From Cognatishimia sp. 1_MG-2023 (GTDB lineage: Bacteria > Pseudomonadota > Alphaproteobacteria > Rhodobacterales > Rhodobacteraceae), in contig NZ_JAUORX010000004.1 of assembly GCF_030548175.1 (NCBI RefSeq), positions 186,001 through 250,000 on the forward strand: 64,000 nt of DNA, read 5' to 3'. Positions within the stretch are counted from its first letter, which is position 1. The number at the start of each line of letters is the position of its first letter. Positions 1-7,914 of this stretch are shown one piece after another. The notes below the pieces were generated by a model. The model worked only from the letters and a program-made list of their open reading frames with translations, ran no database searches and had not been told where the DNA came from. A program made the translations under genes and the position numbers.

Positions 1-181
1 TGACGACGAAATCATTGCCTAAACCGTGCATTTTCTCGAATTTAATCGTTTGTCGTGTGTCTGTCATGAAGCCGCATATAACCTTGGTTTCAGGGTATTT
101 CTAGCCATGTCCATTTTTTGTGTATTTTTGGGTTGACCCCCCCCGCTGTTATTCTTAGAAGCCCCACACGCACAGCGATGT

Positions 182-257
182 GGGCCGTTAGCTCAGTTGG
201 TAGAGCAACTGACTTTTAATCAGTAGGTCGATGGTTCGAACCCATCACGGCTCACCA
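182..257 (+). tRNA. tRNA-Lys (anticodon TTT)
   Basis: The cloverleaf can be read directly. The seven-pair acceptor stem joins GGGCCGT (182-188) and ACGGCTC (247-253), with one G-U pair. The D arm is GCTC-AGTTGGTAGA-GAGC-like, and the anticodon stem ACTGA/TCAGT holds the loop CTTTTAA, giving anticodon TTT for lysine. A T arm with GGTTCGAACCC-type sequence follows. The discriminator is A254 and the 3' CCA is encoded. It stands alone and is followed by its own terminator. Confidence 0.97.
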
Positions 258-270
258 CTGTGTTTCCAAA

Positions 271-304
271 GGCTTAGGCAGAAATGCCTGAGCCTTTTGT
301 GTTT
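271..304 (+). terminator. Intrinsic terminator after tRNA-Lys
   Basis: A ten-pair stem (271-280 with 285-294, one G-T pair) closes a GAAA tetraloop and is followed by a T-rich tract starting at 295. It lies 13 bases after the tRNA CCA end, so it most likely ends the tRNA transcript. Confidence 0.85.
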
Positions 305-366
305 TCAAGGGGTTTGGTTGAGCGGCCCTCTTCTTAGAACGAGTCGCTACCAATTCAATGATCGCC

Positions 367-1518
367 CTACGCGCTGCCCAAAAGATCACGGGCGATCTGG
401 TTAAAGAGTGCGCCGCCGATTGGAATCAGGTCATCGGGGAAATCGTAATCTGGGTTGTGAAGGGCCGCGTGGTTTTCGCCGGGGCCCATGCAGAGCATCG
501 CGGCTTTTGCATCCCAGCCGAACACGCCGAAATCCTCGGATGCGCGCATGGGCAAGCCGTCTTCTCCGTTTGCGATTGAAAGCGCGTTCATCGCGTCCCG
601 TGCGACTTGGGTTGCTTCGGGATCATTGATAGAGGCCGCAAAATCGTCAACGACGGCAAAGCTGACCTTTAGGTCGTATTTTTCTGCAACGGATTTGGCC
701 AATGCACGGGCGTCGTTGGCAATGCTTTCTTTTGCAGGATCGTTGGCGGTGCGGAGCGTGGCGAAAACGGTGGCGTCGCCCGGCGCGATCCCAAAGGAGG
801 GTTCGCCAATTTGCACATGGGTGATGGTGACCAGCCGAAAGGCATCACTTATAGGTCCGCCTGTGCTGAGATCATCAAGCTGGGGGATCAGTTCAGCGAC
901 GGCTCGCGCGGGTGAAATGCCGTCTTCTGGATCAGCGGCGTGGGCAGTTTTGCCGGTGAGTTTGATTTCCAACCCTTGGCTGGCGCAGTTGATCAGGCCG
1001 GGGCGAGTAGAGACGAATCCCAAGGGGCGGCCCGGTTCGTTGTGAATGGCAAAGGCCCAGTCGGCGCGAATCTCGGCGTAGCGGGGGTCTGCAACGACGG
1101 CACAGGCGCCGCTACCGTCTTCTTCGGCGGGCTGGAACATAAGGACCACGCGACCGTGGGCGACTGGGGTGCGTGACAGTTGACGACCCAAGGCCAGCAG
1201 CATGGTCATATGGCCATCGTGCCCGCACATGTGGCCCTTACCCGTTATCGTGGATTTCCACGGGATGTCCGTGATTTCGTGGATCGGGAGCGCGTCGAGT
1301 TCTGCGCGGAACAGAACGGTTGGCCCCTCTGTCCCGGAATCGAAAATTACCGCGACGCCGTGACCGCCGAGGTCTGTCATGATTTTGGTGGGCGCGAGTG
1401 GTTCGAGTGCGGCGACAATCAGCTTTGCGGTTTCAACTTCTTCGCCTGAAACTTCGGGGACTGTGTGCAATTTCCTGCGGAACTCGGTCAATTCAATCAG
1501 GTCAGAATTGGTCAGCAT
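367..1518 (-). CDS. M20 family amidohydrolase (hippurate hydrolase/aminoacylase type)
   Basis: This 383-residue protein belongs to the M20D metallopeptidase group, whose members remove acyl groups from N-acyl amino acids or similar amides in the cytoplasm. The metal-binding signature HMCGHDGH lies at residues 96-103, and the catalytic and bridging glutamates appear as PAEEDG around 130-135. The length is normal for the family and there is no signal peptide. It lies 21 bases downstream of the LacI-type regulator on the same strand, so the two are probably cotranscribed and share control with the divergent dehydrogenase operon. The substrate cannot be read from the sequence; an amide related to the divergent pathway is possible but unproven. 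Confidence 0.88.
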   Translation of the reverse strand: MLTNSDLIELTEFRRKLHTVPEVSGEEVETAKLIVAALEPLAPTKIMTDLGGHGVAVIFDSGTEGPTVLFRAELDALPIHEITDIPWKSTITGKGHMCGHDGHMTMLLALGRQLSRTPVAHGRVVLMFQPAEEDGSGACAVVADPRYAEIRADWAFAIHNEPGRPLGFVSTRPGLINCASQGLEIKLTGKTAHAADPEDGISPARAVAELIPQLDDLSTGGPISDAFRLVTITHVQIGEPSFGIAPGDATVFATLRTANDPAKESIANDARALAKSVAEKYDLKVSFAVVDDFAASINDPEATQVARDAMNALSIANGEDGLPMRASEDFGVFGWDAKAAMLCMGPGENHAALHNPDYDFPDDLIPIGGALFNQIARDLLGSA

Positions 1519-1539
1519 TTAGGGATCCTTTGACGGCGA

Positions 1540-2559
1540 TTATTGCACCTGCGCGACGGACGCGCGTTCAACAACTGTTGCTTTAAGTTTCTGCGACACA
1601 CCTTTGCGCTTCTTTTCAATCATATCAACAATTTCGCACGCAGCATTTCTGCCCATTTCACGATGCGGCACACGCACGGTTGTCAGCGCGGGGCTGACCA
1701 CTTGTGCCAGTTCCAAATCGTCATAGCCCGTAATTGAGATGTCCTCTGGTACATTGAGACCCAACTCAGCCGCGCCGCGCAGGGCACCGACCGCCAAAAC
1801 ATCGTTTCCGCACATGACAATGCTGGGCCGGGGGTGTCGCGACATTAGGGTGACAAAGGCCGATGCGCCGTCATTCACGTTGTAAGGGACTTCGATGGGA
1901 TCAAGGGTGTCTGGGTCTAGGCCACGAGCAAGCATTGCGTCTTTGACGCCCTCGATGCGCAGGCGGGCGCGGTCGTTCTGCTGACTGATGCCAGAGATCA
2001 TAGCGATGCTTGTGTGGCCCTTGGCTATTACCGTTTCGGCCAAGGCACGCATTGCGGTGCGGTTATCAAAACCGATTGAGGGCGTCTGTGCAGTTTCATC
2101 ATAGGACCACGCCACAAGGGTGGGCACACGCTGGCGTTCTAGGTAATCATAGATTGCGGGATCGCGGTCGTGACCGATCAACAGCAAGGCATCCGCGCCA
2201 CGTGCGACGAGGGTTTTGATCTGTTCTTTTTCCGCTTCGGCCTTGTAGCCAGAGCTGGAGATCAAAAGCGTATAGCCGTGTTGGTAAAGCTCTTCTTGAA
2301 AGGCCTGAATGCCGCGCGCGAAGATCGCGTTTTCCATGGTGGGAATAATTGCGCCAATCGTAAACGTGCGTTTGGCGGCCATGGATCGTGCGGCGAAGTT
2401 TGGCGTGTAGCCCAACTTATCAATCGCTGCCTCTACCCGATCACGCGTTTTCTGCGACACTTTTTTCGGATCGTTGATACAGCGCGACACGGTTGCCGTC
2501 GAAACACGCGCCGCTAGGGCGACGTCATCCAATGTGGGTGCAGTTTCGGTTTCAGGCAT
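1540..2559 (-). CDS. LacI family transcriptional regulator
   Basis: This is a 339-residue repressor-type protein. An N-terminal helix-turn-helix (about residues 9-35, with the typical VSTATVSRCINDP stretch) is followed by a hinge and a periplasmic-binding-protein-like effector domain (about 65-335). The start ATG has a GGAG-type ribosome site in front (AGCGGAGCAAGA). The gene is divergent from the hpsN-like operon. Two palindromes with the LacI-type core AAGCGCTT lie in the shared intergenic region, and one overlaps the gene's own -35 element, which implies autoregulation. The effector is unknown; an intermediate of the neighbouring pathway is the simplest guess. Confidence 0.93.
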   Translation of the reverse strand: MPETETAPTLDDVALAARVSTATVSRCINDPKKVSQKTRDRVEAAIDKLGYTPNFAARSMAAKRTFTIGAIIPTMENAIFARGIQAFQEELYQHGYTLLISSSGYKAEAEKEQIKTLVARGADALLLIGHDRDPAIYDYLERQRVPTLVAWSYDETAQTPSIGFDNRTAMRALAETVIAKGHTSIAMISGISQQNDRARLRIEGVKDAMLARGLDPDTLDPIEVPYNVNDGASAFVTLMSRHPRPSIVMCGNDVLAVGALRGAAELGLNVPEDISITGYDDLELAQVVSPALTTVRVPHREMGRNAACEIVDMIEKKRKGVSQKLKATVVERASVAQVQ

Positions 2560-2597
2560 TCTTGCTCCGCTAAAATGAGTGTTGGCAATGTTAAGCC

Positions 2598-2626
2598 TTT
2601 ATATGATTTTCAACCACAATTTGTAA
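2598..2626 (-). promoter_or_regulatory. Candidate promoter of the LacI-family gene
   Basis: On the minus strand, TTACAA (2626-2621) and TATAAA (2603-2598) are separated by exactly 17 bases and lie about 40 bases upstream of the regulator start codon. The -35 hexamer lies inside the first AAGCGCTT palindrome, so a bound repressor would block it. Confidence 0.55.
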
Positions 2627-2658
2627 GCGCTTGCATTATTAATGTAAGCGCTTACATT
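2621..2658. promoter_or_regulatory. Tandem LacI-type operators
   Basis: Two palindromes share the core GTAAGCGCTT. The second (2641-2658) is a perfect 18-base palindrome; the first (2621-2637) is nearly perfect. Their centres are 21 bases apart, about two helical turns, so repressors would sit on the same DNA face. The AAGC-GCTT core is typical of LacI/GalR family operators. They lie between the divergent LacI gene and the hpsN-like leader and probably control both directions. Confidence 0.8.
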
Positions 2659-2659
2659 A

Positions 2660-2968
2660 ATCGGGAGAATCGGTCACTCCGGGAGCCTCGGCCATGCAAC
2701 TTGCGGACTATCCATCTGTGCTTGTCGACAATGCGACGCACAGAAATTCGGATGGTTCTGAACATGCTGCATGCCTGAGAGAGGTGGGTGACATTTGGTT
2801 CCGCTCGCCGCGACGATCTTTTTCGACGCGGCGACCTTATTGCCTAAAGCTGTCGCGATTTCACCGGCAGCAGGCCGAGCGTTCGGGGGTGGGCGTTCGG
2901 CCTTTTTTCTAACTTACCTGTCGCGTTGCTGTCACTTTGCCCGCGATCCCTACGTAAAGGCCCAAGAC
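2660..2968 (+). ncRNA. Structured 5' leader, candidate riboswitch or attenuator
   Basis: This 309-base stretch before the hpsN-like start codon is rich in nested pairing. An outer stem joins 2690-2698 with 2768-2775 (eight pairs, C2693 bulged). Inside it, 2716-2721 plus 2724-2727 pair with 2734-2743 around a six-base loop. A seven-pair hairpin joins 2806-2812 with 2827-2833. An intrinsic terminator occupies 2873-2908. The segment 2868-2875 can instead pair with 2842-2845 and 2849-2852, which would consume the start of the terminator stem. I do not recognise a known riboswitch class. A free small RNA ending at the terminator is the alternative. Confidence 0.5.
2873..2908 (+). terminator. Intrinsic terminator inside the hpsN-like leader
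   Basis: The arm 2873-2881 (GGCCGAGCG) pairs with 2894-2902 (CGTTCGGCC), nine pairs including one G-T, and is followed at once by six T residues (2903-2908). It stands 60 bases before the start codon at 2969, where no gene ends, so it either attenuates the operon or ends a short leader RNA. Confidence 0.8.
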
Positions 2969-4276
2969 ATGACACTTGAATACCTGAAAAAAGCGACCCT
3001 AACCGCAAAGTCAGATGCATCTGAAGTTCATGAAACGGTCAAATCTATCCTTGCCGATATTAAATCCGGTGGTGATGCGAAGGCGATGGAATATGCGGCT
3101 AAGTTTGATCGGTACGAGGGCAATGTCCTGCTTACGCAGGAGGAGATTGACGCGGCCATTGCCTCTATTCCAGAGAAGTTGAAAGCCGATATTCGCTTTG
3201 CCCACGATAACGTGCGGCGCTTTGCCGAAGCGCAAAAAGCGACCCTAACTAACGTGGAAATGGAGATTGAGCCGGGTTTTGTTGCGGGTCAAAAGGCGAT
3301 CCCGGTGGATGCGGCGGGCTGTTACGTGCCCGGTGGGCGGTACAGCCATATCGCCAGTGCGATCATGACGGTAACAACGGCAAAGGTGGCTGGATGTCGA
3401 CATATCACGGCCTGTTCCCCGCCGCGGCCGGGTGTTGGTGTTGCGCCGGCGATCATCTATGCGGCGCATATTTGTGGGGCGGATAAAATCCTAGCGATGG
3501 GTGGTGTTCAGGGTGTGGCAGCAATGACCTATGGTCTGTTTGATTTGCCAAAGGCGAATATCCTTGTGGGTCCGGGCAATCAGTTTGTTGCCGAAGCCAA
3601 GCGCATTCTGTTTGGCCAAGTGGGCATCGACATGATTGCTGGTCCAACGGACAGTCTGGTGCTGGCGGATAAAGACGCCGACCCGTTTATTATCGCAACG
3701 GATTTGGTCTCGCAGGCAGAGCACGGGTATAATTCGCCGGTTTGGCTGGTGACAGATGATCGGGCGGTTGCTGAAAAAGTGATGGAGCTGGTCCCCGGTT
3801 TGATAGACGATTTGCCGGAGCTGAACCGCGACAATGCCTTTGCGGCGTGGCGTGATTATGCCGAGGTGATCCTATGTGCGGATCGCGAGGAAATGGCGGC
3901 CTGTTCAGACGCCTACGCGCCAGAGCACCTGACCGTGCAGGCCGCAGATTTGGATTGGTGGTTGGACCGGTTGACCTGCTATGGATCGCTGTTCTTGGGC
4001 GAGGAAACTACCGTGTCCTATGGGGATAAAGCGACCGGGACCAACCACGTTCTGCCCACATCAGGTGCAGCAAGTTACACTGGTGGCTTGAGTGTTCATA
4101 AGTACATGAAGATCGTAACCTGGCAGCGCACAACTCGCGATGCGTCAAAGCGTGTGGCGGAGGCAACGGCGCGGATTTCACGGCTGGAAGGGATGGAAGG
4201 CCATGCGCGTGCGGCGGATGTACGACTGGCGAAATACTTCCCGGATGAGAGTTTTGATCTAACGGCTAAGGGGTAG
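2969..4276 (+). CDS. hpsN: HpsN-type sulfopropanediol 3-dehydrogenase (HisD superfamily)
   Basis: This 435-residue zinc enzyme of the histidinol dehydrogenase superfamily probably oxidises (R)-2,3-dihydroxypropane-1-sulfonate to (R)-sulfolactate with NAD. All HisD catalytic features are visible: zinc ligands Q249 and H252 (SQAEHG), D353 (GDKATG) and H412 (EGMEGH), and the acid-base pair E319-H320 (APEH). The clustering with an SDR and a zinc alcohol dehydrogenase, and the absence of any his gene, favour HpsN over histidine synthesis. The reading frame extends upstream to 2795, but ATG 2969 matches the family N-terminus and the extension would run through the terminator. Substrate assignment is by similarity as I recall it and by context. 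Confidence 0.8.
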   Translation: MTLEYLKKATLTAKSDASEVHETVKSILADIKSGGDAKAMEYAAKFDRYEGNVLLTQEEIDAAIASIPEKLKADIRFAHDNVRRFAEAQKATLTNVEMEIEPGFVAGQKAIPVDAAGCYVPGGRYSHIASAIMTVTTAKVAGCRHITACSPPRPGVGVAPAIIYAAHICGADKILAMGGVQGVAAMTYGLFDLPKANILVGPGNQFVAEAKRILFGQVGIDMIAGPTDSLVLADKDADPFIIATDLVSQAEHGYNSPVWLVTDDRAVAEKVMELVPGLIDDLPELNRDNAFAAWRDYAEVILCADREEMAACSDAYAPEHLTVQAADLDWWLDRLTCYGSLFLGEETTVSYGDKATGTNHVLPTSGAASYTGGLSVHKYMKIVTWQRTTRDASKRVAEATARISRLEGMEGHARAADVRLAKYFPDESFDLTAKG

Positions 4277-4281
4277 TCACG

Positions 4282-5043
4282 ATGGCTGATCCGCGTTCCC
4301 TATTTGACCTCAGTGGCAAGGTGGCTTGTGTCACGGGTGCCAGCTCTGGTCTTGGGCAGCGGGCGGCTGTGGCTTTGGCGGCGGCGGGTGCGCGTGTTGT
4401 GGGCGTGGCACGCCGGGCGGATAAGCTGGACGCTTTGCGTGCGGATCTGGGTGACCGGTTGGCCCCTGTGGCTGCGGACATCACGGATCATGCTGGAATG
4501 GCATCGTTGGTGGATCAGATAAACGCCCCCTTTGGCGCGCCTGACATCGTGGTGCATGCGGCGGGTTTAAACACACGGCAGGCGGCTGATGATGTCACCG
4601 CAGAGGGGTGGGATCAAACGCTGGCGACAAACCTGTCCGCGCCCTTTTTTCTGTCGCAAGCCTTGGTGCCTGCGATGAAGGAAAAGGGATGGGGCCGCAT
4701 CGTGAATTTTGCATCGCTCCAAACGACCCGCGCCTTTCCCGGTGGGATCGCCTATGGCGCAACAAAAGCCGGCGTGGGCCAATTGACCCGTGCCATGGCC
4801 GAAGCATGGTCGCCGCATGGCATCACCGCCAACGCGATTGGACCGGGCTTTTTCCCGACAGAACTAACCGCCGCTGTATTTGACGACTCGGATCGCGCGG
4901 CGCGCAATGCGGCGCAGACTTGCATTGGACGGAATGGCCGGATGGAGGACATGGACGGGCCGTTGTTGTTCCTGTGTTCTGATGCCTCTGCTTATGTCAC
5001 CGGCCAAGTGCTGATGGTTGACGGAGGGTTCACAGCGAAATGA
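4282..5043 (+). CDS. Short-chain dehydrogenase/reductase (HpsO/HpsP-type candidate)
   Basis: This classical SDR has 253 residues. The nucleotide-binding TGASSGLG motif is near the N-terminus, a variant NAG-like segment (HAAGLN) follows, and the catalytic YGATK carries Tyr and Lys four apart. It starts 5 bases after the hpsN-like gene, with GGGGTAG before ATG, and its stop overlaps the next start, so it is the second gene of the operon. In dihydroxypropanesulfonate degraders an SDR and a medium-chain dehydrogenase interconvert the two enantiomers through the 2-keto form. That role is inferred from context only. Confidence 0.85.
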   Translation: MADPRSLFDLSGKVACVTGASSGLGQRAAVALAAAGARVVGVARRADKLDALRADLGDRLAPVAADITDHAGMASLVDQINAPFGAPDIVVHAAGLNTRQAADDVTAEGWDQTLATNLSAPFFLSQALVPAMKEKGWGRIVNFASLQTTRAFPGGIAYGATKAGVGQLTRAMAEAWSPHGITANAIGPGFFPTELTAAVFDDSDRAARNAAQTCIGRNGRMEDMDGPLLFLCSDASAYVTGQVLMVDGGFTAK

Positions 5044-6020
5044 AGGCGCTTGTGTATGACGGTATAGAAACCCTTGGCTATCGGGACATGCCCGATCCAA
5101 CTCCGCGCGATGGCGAGCATTTGATCAAGGTCGAAGCCGTGGGGATTTGTGGGTCTGACATGCATGCCTATTTGGGTCATGACGACCGGCGCCCTGCCCC
5201 GCTGATCCTTGGGCATGAAGCCGCGGGAACTGTCGTGGGTGGCGCGCTGGAGGGCTTGCGGGTCACGGTGAACCCCTTGGTGACATGTGGGGCATGTCTT
5301 GCCTGTACGACGGGGCGTGAGAACCTGTGTGCGGAGCGTCAGATCATCTCTATGCCGCCGCGCGAGGGCGCATTTGCGCAGTTTATCACGATGCCAGACC
5401 GCAATTTGGTGGAGGTCCCGGCAGAGGTGCCTTTTGCCAAAGCAGCTCTTGCAGAGCCGCTGGCCGTTAGCTGGCATGCGGTGCGGTTGGCGCTAGAGGC
5501 AGTGCATCCAGCGATGGAGAAACGCGCGCTTGTCATCGGTGGCGGGGCGATTGGGTTGGCGGCGGCCTTGGCCTTGCGCGCAAATGGGATCGAAGACGTC
5601 ACCCTTGTTGAACCCAACGAGATGCGCCGCGCCTTTTTGATAGAGCGTTGCGGCGAAAACGCGGTCAACGCGGCGGCTGGGCAGTTTCCGATTGTGATTG
5701 ATGCGGTGGGGTATGCTGCGACGCGCGCAACGGCGTCATCCCTAGCGCAGCCAGGTGGCGTGATTGCGCATGTTGGTTTGGGCGAAGACACGGGCGGGTT
5801 GGATATTCGGCGGATGACCCTACAGGAAATCACCTTTGTCGGGACCTATACCTACACCGCGCAAGACTTTCGCGACACAGCGCAGGCCTTGTTTGACGGC
5901 CGCCTTGGCGCGCTAGATTGGACAGAGCATTGCCCGTTGTCAGACGGTGCCGCAGCCTTTCAGATGCTTCGTTCTGGGCAAAAAGCAGCACCCAAGATCG
6001 TGTTGTACCCTTGGGAGTGA
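5040..6020 (+). CDS. Zinc-dependent medium-chain alcohol dehydrogenase (HpsO/HpsP-type candidate)
   Basis: This 326-residue threonine/sorbitol dehydrogenase-like enzyme has catalytic zinc ligands C37 (GICGSD) and H59-E60 (GHE), structural zinc cysteines C83, C86, C89 and C97, and a Rossmann signature VIGGGAIG near residue 165. The start codon overlaps the SDR stop by four bases (ATGA), so translation is coupled. In the proposed pathway it would oxidise the 2-hydroxyl of a dihydroxypropanesulfonate enantiomer, complementing the SDR. Any other secondary alcohol is possible. The protein is slightly shorter than the 340-350 residues usual in the family. Confidence 0.85.
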   Translation: MKALVYDGIETLGYRDMPDPTPRDGEHLIKVEAVGICGSDMHAYLGHDDRRPAPLILGHEAAGTVVGGALEGLRVTVNPLVTCGACLACTTGRENLCAERQIISMPPREGAFAQFITMPDRNLVEVPAEVPFAKAALAEPLAVSWHAVRLALEAVHPAMEKRALVIGGGAIGLAAALALRANGIEDVTLVEPNEMRRAFLIERCGENAVNAAAGQFPIVIDAVGYAATRATASSLAQPGGVIAHVGLGEDTGGLDIRRMTLQEITFVGTYTYTAQDFRDTAQALFDGRLGALDWTEHCPLSDGAAAFQMLRSGQKAAPKIVLYPWE

Positions 6021-6173
6021 GTTGCTCTGCCGCCGCGATGCTAATGTTAGAAAAGGTTGAACTGCCATGACACTTATCGTTTGCAAATGCGGTAGCGGTC
6101 CACTCAAACTACCTGAACTCTTGGTAGGTCCTCCGCGGGTACGCCATCGAATTATGAAAGCCATAAAAGCCCA

Positions 6174-7289
6174 ATGCCCTTAAACGCGATCCAAAATGCA
6201 GACGATGCCCGCCGCCTTGCGAAGCGGCGTTTGCCGTGGATGGTGTTTAGCTACATTGATGGCGCGGCCGGAACGGAAACAGGGGCGGCGCGCAATCGTG
6301 CCGCACTTGATGCGATGACCCTACGCCCCCGTATCTTAAGAGATGTCAGCGAGCGGTCCCTATCCAAAGAGATATTTGGCAAGGTAGCACAGCGGCCGTT
6401 TGGCATTGCGCCGATGGGCATGTGCAATCTGTCTACGCCGGGTGCCGATTTGATGCTGGCGCGCCTTGCTGCGCGGTATGACATTCCGCATGGGGTTTCG
6501 ACCGTTGGCTCCACTCCTTTGGAAAAAATCATCGAAGTCGCCGAGGGGAATGCGTGGTTTCAACTGTATTTCAGTGGGGATGGCAGCGGGGCCTTTAAGC
6601 TGGTCGAACGGGCGAAAGCGGCGGGATATGAGACCCTGATTTTGACTGTTGATGTGCCGGTGGTGGGGCGGCGCCCCCGCGAATTGCGGCATGGGTTTAA
6701 GATGCCGTTCAAGATTGGCCCCACACAATGCATCGACTTTGCGCTGCACCCGCGTTGGTCGCTGCGAACCTTGGTGGCAGGCAAGCCGCAGATGGCGAAT
6801 TTCGAAATGCCGGGATACGACTTTGATCGCAGCGCGAGCCGTGCGCGGGCAACTTGGGACACGTTGAAGCAATTGCGCGAGGCCTGGCCGGGTAAGTTGG
6901 TGATCAAAGGTGTGCTGGATGTCGAAGATGCGCTGCAGCTCAAGGAGGCTGGCGTTGATGCGATCCAAGTGTCGAGCCACGGTGCGCGGCAATTGGATAG
7001 CGCTCCCGCGCCCTTTGCCATTTTGCCAGACATGCGCGCCGCCCTTGGCCCAGACTTTCCGCTATTCTTTGACAGCGGATTGCGGTCTGGCGAAGACGCC
7101 CTAAAGGCACTGAGCGCTGGGGCTGATTTCGTGTTCTTTGGCCGGACGTTGCAATTTGCGATGGCAGCGGCTGGTGAAAAAGGACTGCATCAGATGTGGG
7201 ACGTGCTCAGTGACGAGATGAGCAACGCAATGGCGCAGATGGGTCTTTCCGATTTGCATGGGCTGGCTGCCGCTAGTGGGCAATCGTGA
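6174..7289 (+). CDS. FMN-dependent alpha-hydroxy-acid dehydrogenase (LldD family)
   Basis: This is a 371-residue (beta/alpha)8 flavoenzyme that oxidises L-2-hydroxy acids to keto acids. The active-site residues fit the family: K245 in VIKGVL, H269 and R272 in SSHGARQLD, and the FMN-phosphate loop FDSGLRSGEDAL around 299-310. It follows the alcohol dehydrogenase after 153 bases on the same strand and could be part of the same operon. Lactate or mandelate-type substrates are standard. Because the neighbouring enzyme is predicted to make sulfolactate, that 2-hydroxy acid is a plausible but unproven substrate. The ribosome site is weak. Confidence 0.87.
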   Translation: MPLNAIQNADDARRLAKRRLPWMVFSYIDGAAGTETGAARNRAALDAMTLRPRILRDVSERSLSKEIFGKVAQRPFGIAPMGMCNLSTPGADLMLARLAARYDIPHGVSTVGSTPLEKIIEVAEGNAWFQLYFSGDGSGAFKLVERAKAAGYETLILTVDVPVVGRRPRELRHGFKMPFKIGPTQCIDFALHPRWSLRTLVAGKPQMANFEMPGYDFDRSASRARATWDTLKQLREAWPGKLVIKGVLDVEDALQLKEAGVDAIQVSSHGARQLDSAPAPFAILPDMRAALGPDFPLFFDSGLRSGEDALKALSAGADFVFFGRTLQFAMAAAGEKGLHQMWDVLSDEMSNAMAQMGLSDLHGLAAASGQS

Positions 7290-7296
7290 AGACTGA

Positions 7297-7914
7297 TTAA
7301 CCTTGAATCGCTTTTTCAACAGCAACGGCGCGCTGGATGGCGGGTCTTTGTGACAAGTCATCCATCCATCGCGTGATATGCGGCGCATCGCTCAGCGATA
7401 GGCCCAGCACGCGTAGCCGCGTCATCCATGCGTAATGGGCGATGTCGGCGATTGTGAAATCCTCGCCAGCGAAGTAGCGCGTTTGCGACAGGCGCGTGTC
7501 CATTTGGCCCAACACCTTTTGGCCGATCTTTTGAAAATGCGCCAAGATGTTCGGCTGTTTTGGCTCTGCCAAATGCGCCCAATATTCGATCTGCCCAAAA
7601 ATCGGCCCTTGGGTCGAAAGCTGGTAGGTCAGCCATTCCAACGCCCGATCCCGCGCTGTGCCTTTTGATGCAAGGCCGCAATCAAACCGATCCGCGAGGT
7701 GGATCAAGATGGCCCCTGACTCTGTCAGCTGAAAGTCATCTTGATCCACAATCACGGGCACTTTGCCATTAGGATTGATCGCGCGGAACGCGGCGCTGTG
7801 TTGTTCGCCCGTGCGAATATTGATCGGCTCTAGCTTATAAGCCGTGCCGATCTCTTCCAGCAGGATCAGCACCTTCAGCGTGTTGACCGTGTCAAATCCA
7901 TAAAGCGTGATCAC
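7297..7914 (-). CDS. Glutathione S-transferase family protein
   Basis: This 205-residue protein has an N-terminal thioredoxin-like domain (residues 1-80, with NPNGKVPVI and the glutathione-binding ESGAI) and a helical C-terminal domain, as in bacterial Nu/Ure2p-like transferases. It uses a GTG start that overlaps the stop of the upstream ABC ATPase gene (GTGA), so it is translationally coupled to the peptide transporter operon. Such a transferase could use or reduce glutathione-linked compounds; a link to the imported peptide, perhaps glutathione itself, is only suggestive. Confidence 0.88.
   Translation of the reverse strand: MITLYGFDTVNTLKVLILLEEIGTAYKLEPINIRTGEQHSAAFRAINPNGKVPVIVDQDDFQLTESGAILIHLADRFDCGLASKGTARDRALEWLTYQLSTQGPIFGQIEYWAHLAEPKQPNILAHFQKIGQKVLGQMDTRLSQTRYFAGEDFTIADIAHYAWMTRLRVLGLSLSDAPHITRWMDDLSQRPAIQRAVAVEKAIQG

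Noticed and set aside
2-22. Possible last codons (DDEIIA and stop) of a gene entering from the left
   Set aside because: Seven codons are too few to identify a gene or to exclude chance.
2660-2908. Known glycine, TPP or SAM riboswitch in the hpsN-like leader
   Set aside because: I compared the conserved cores I remember (for example the TPP CTGAGA region with its partner) and found no consistent match beyond a few shared bases.
2795-2968. N-terminal extension of the hpsN-like gene
   Set aside because: It would encode residues across the intrinsic terminator and does not match the family N-terminus; ATG 2969 gives the normal length.
2969-4276. Histidinol dehydrogenase of histidine synthesis
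   Set aside because: The fold and catalytic residues match the superfamily, but neighbours are sulfonate-type dehydrogenases and no his gene is near, so HpsN is the better name.
6067-6183. 38-codon frame between the alcohol dehydrogenase and the FMN enzyme, overlapping the latter's start
   Set aside because: Weak, distant ribosome site and no recognisable family; could be a coupling peptide but support is too thin.
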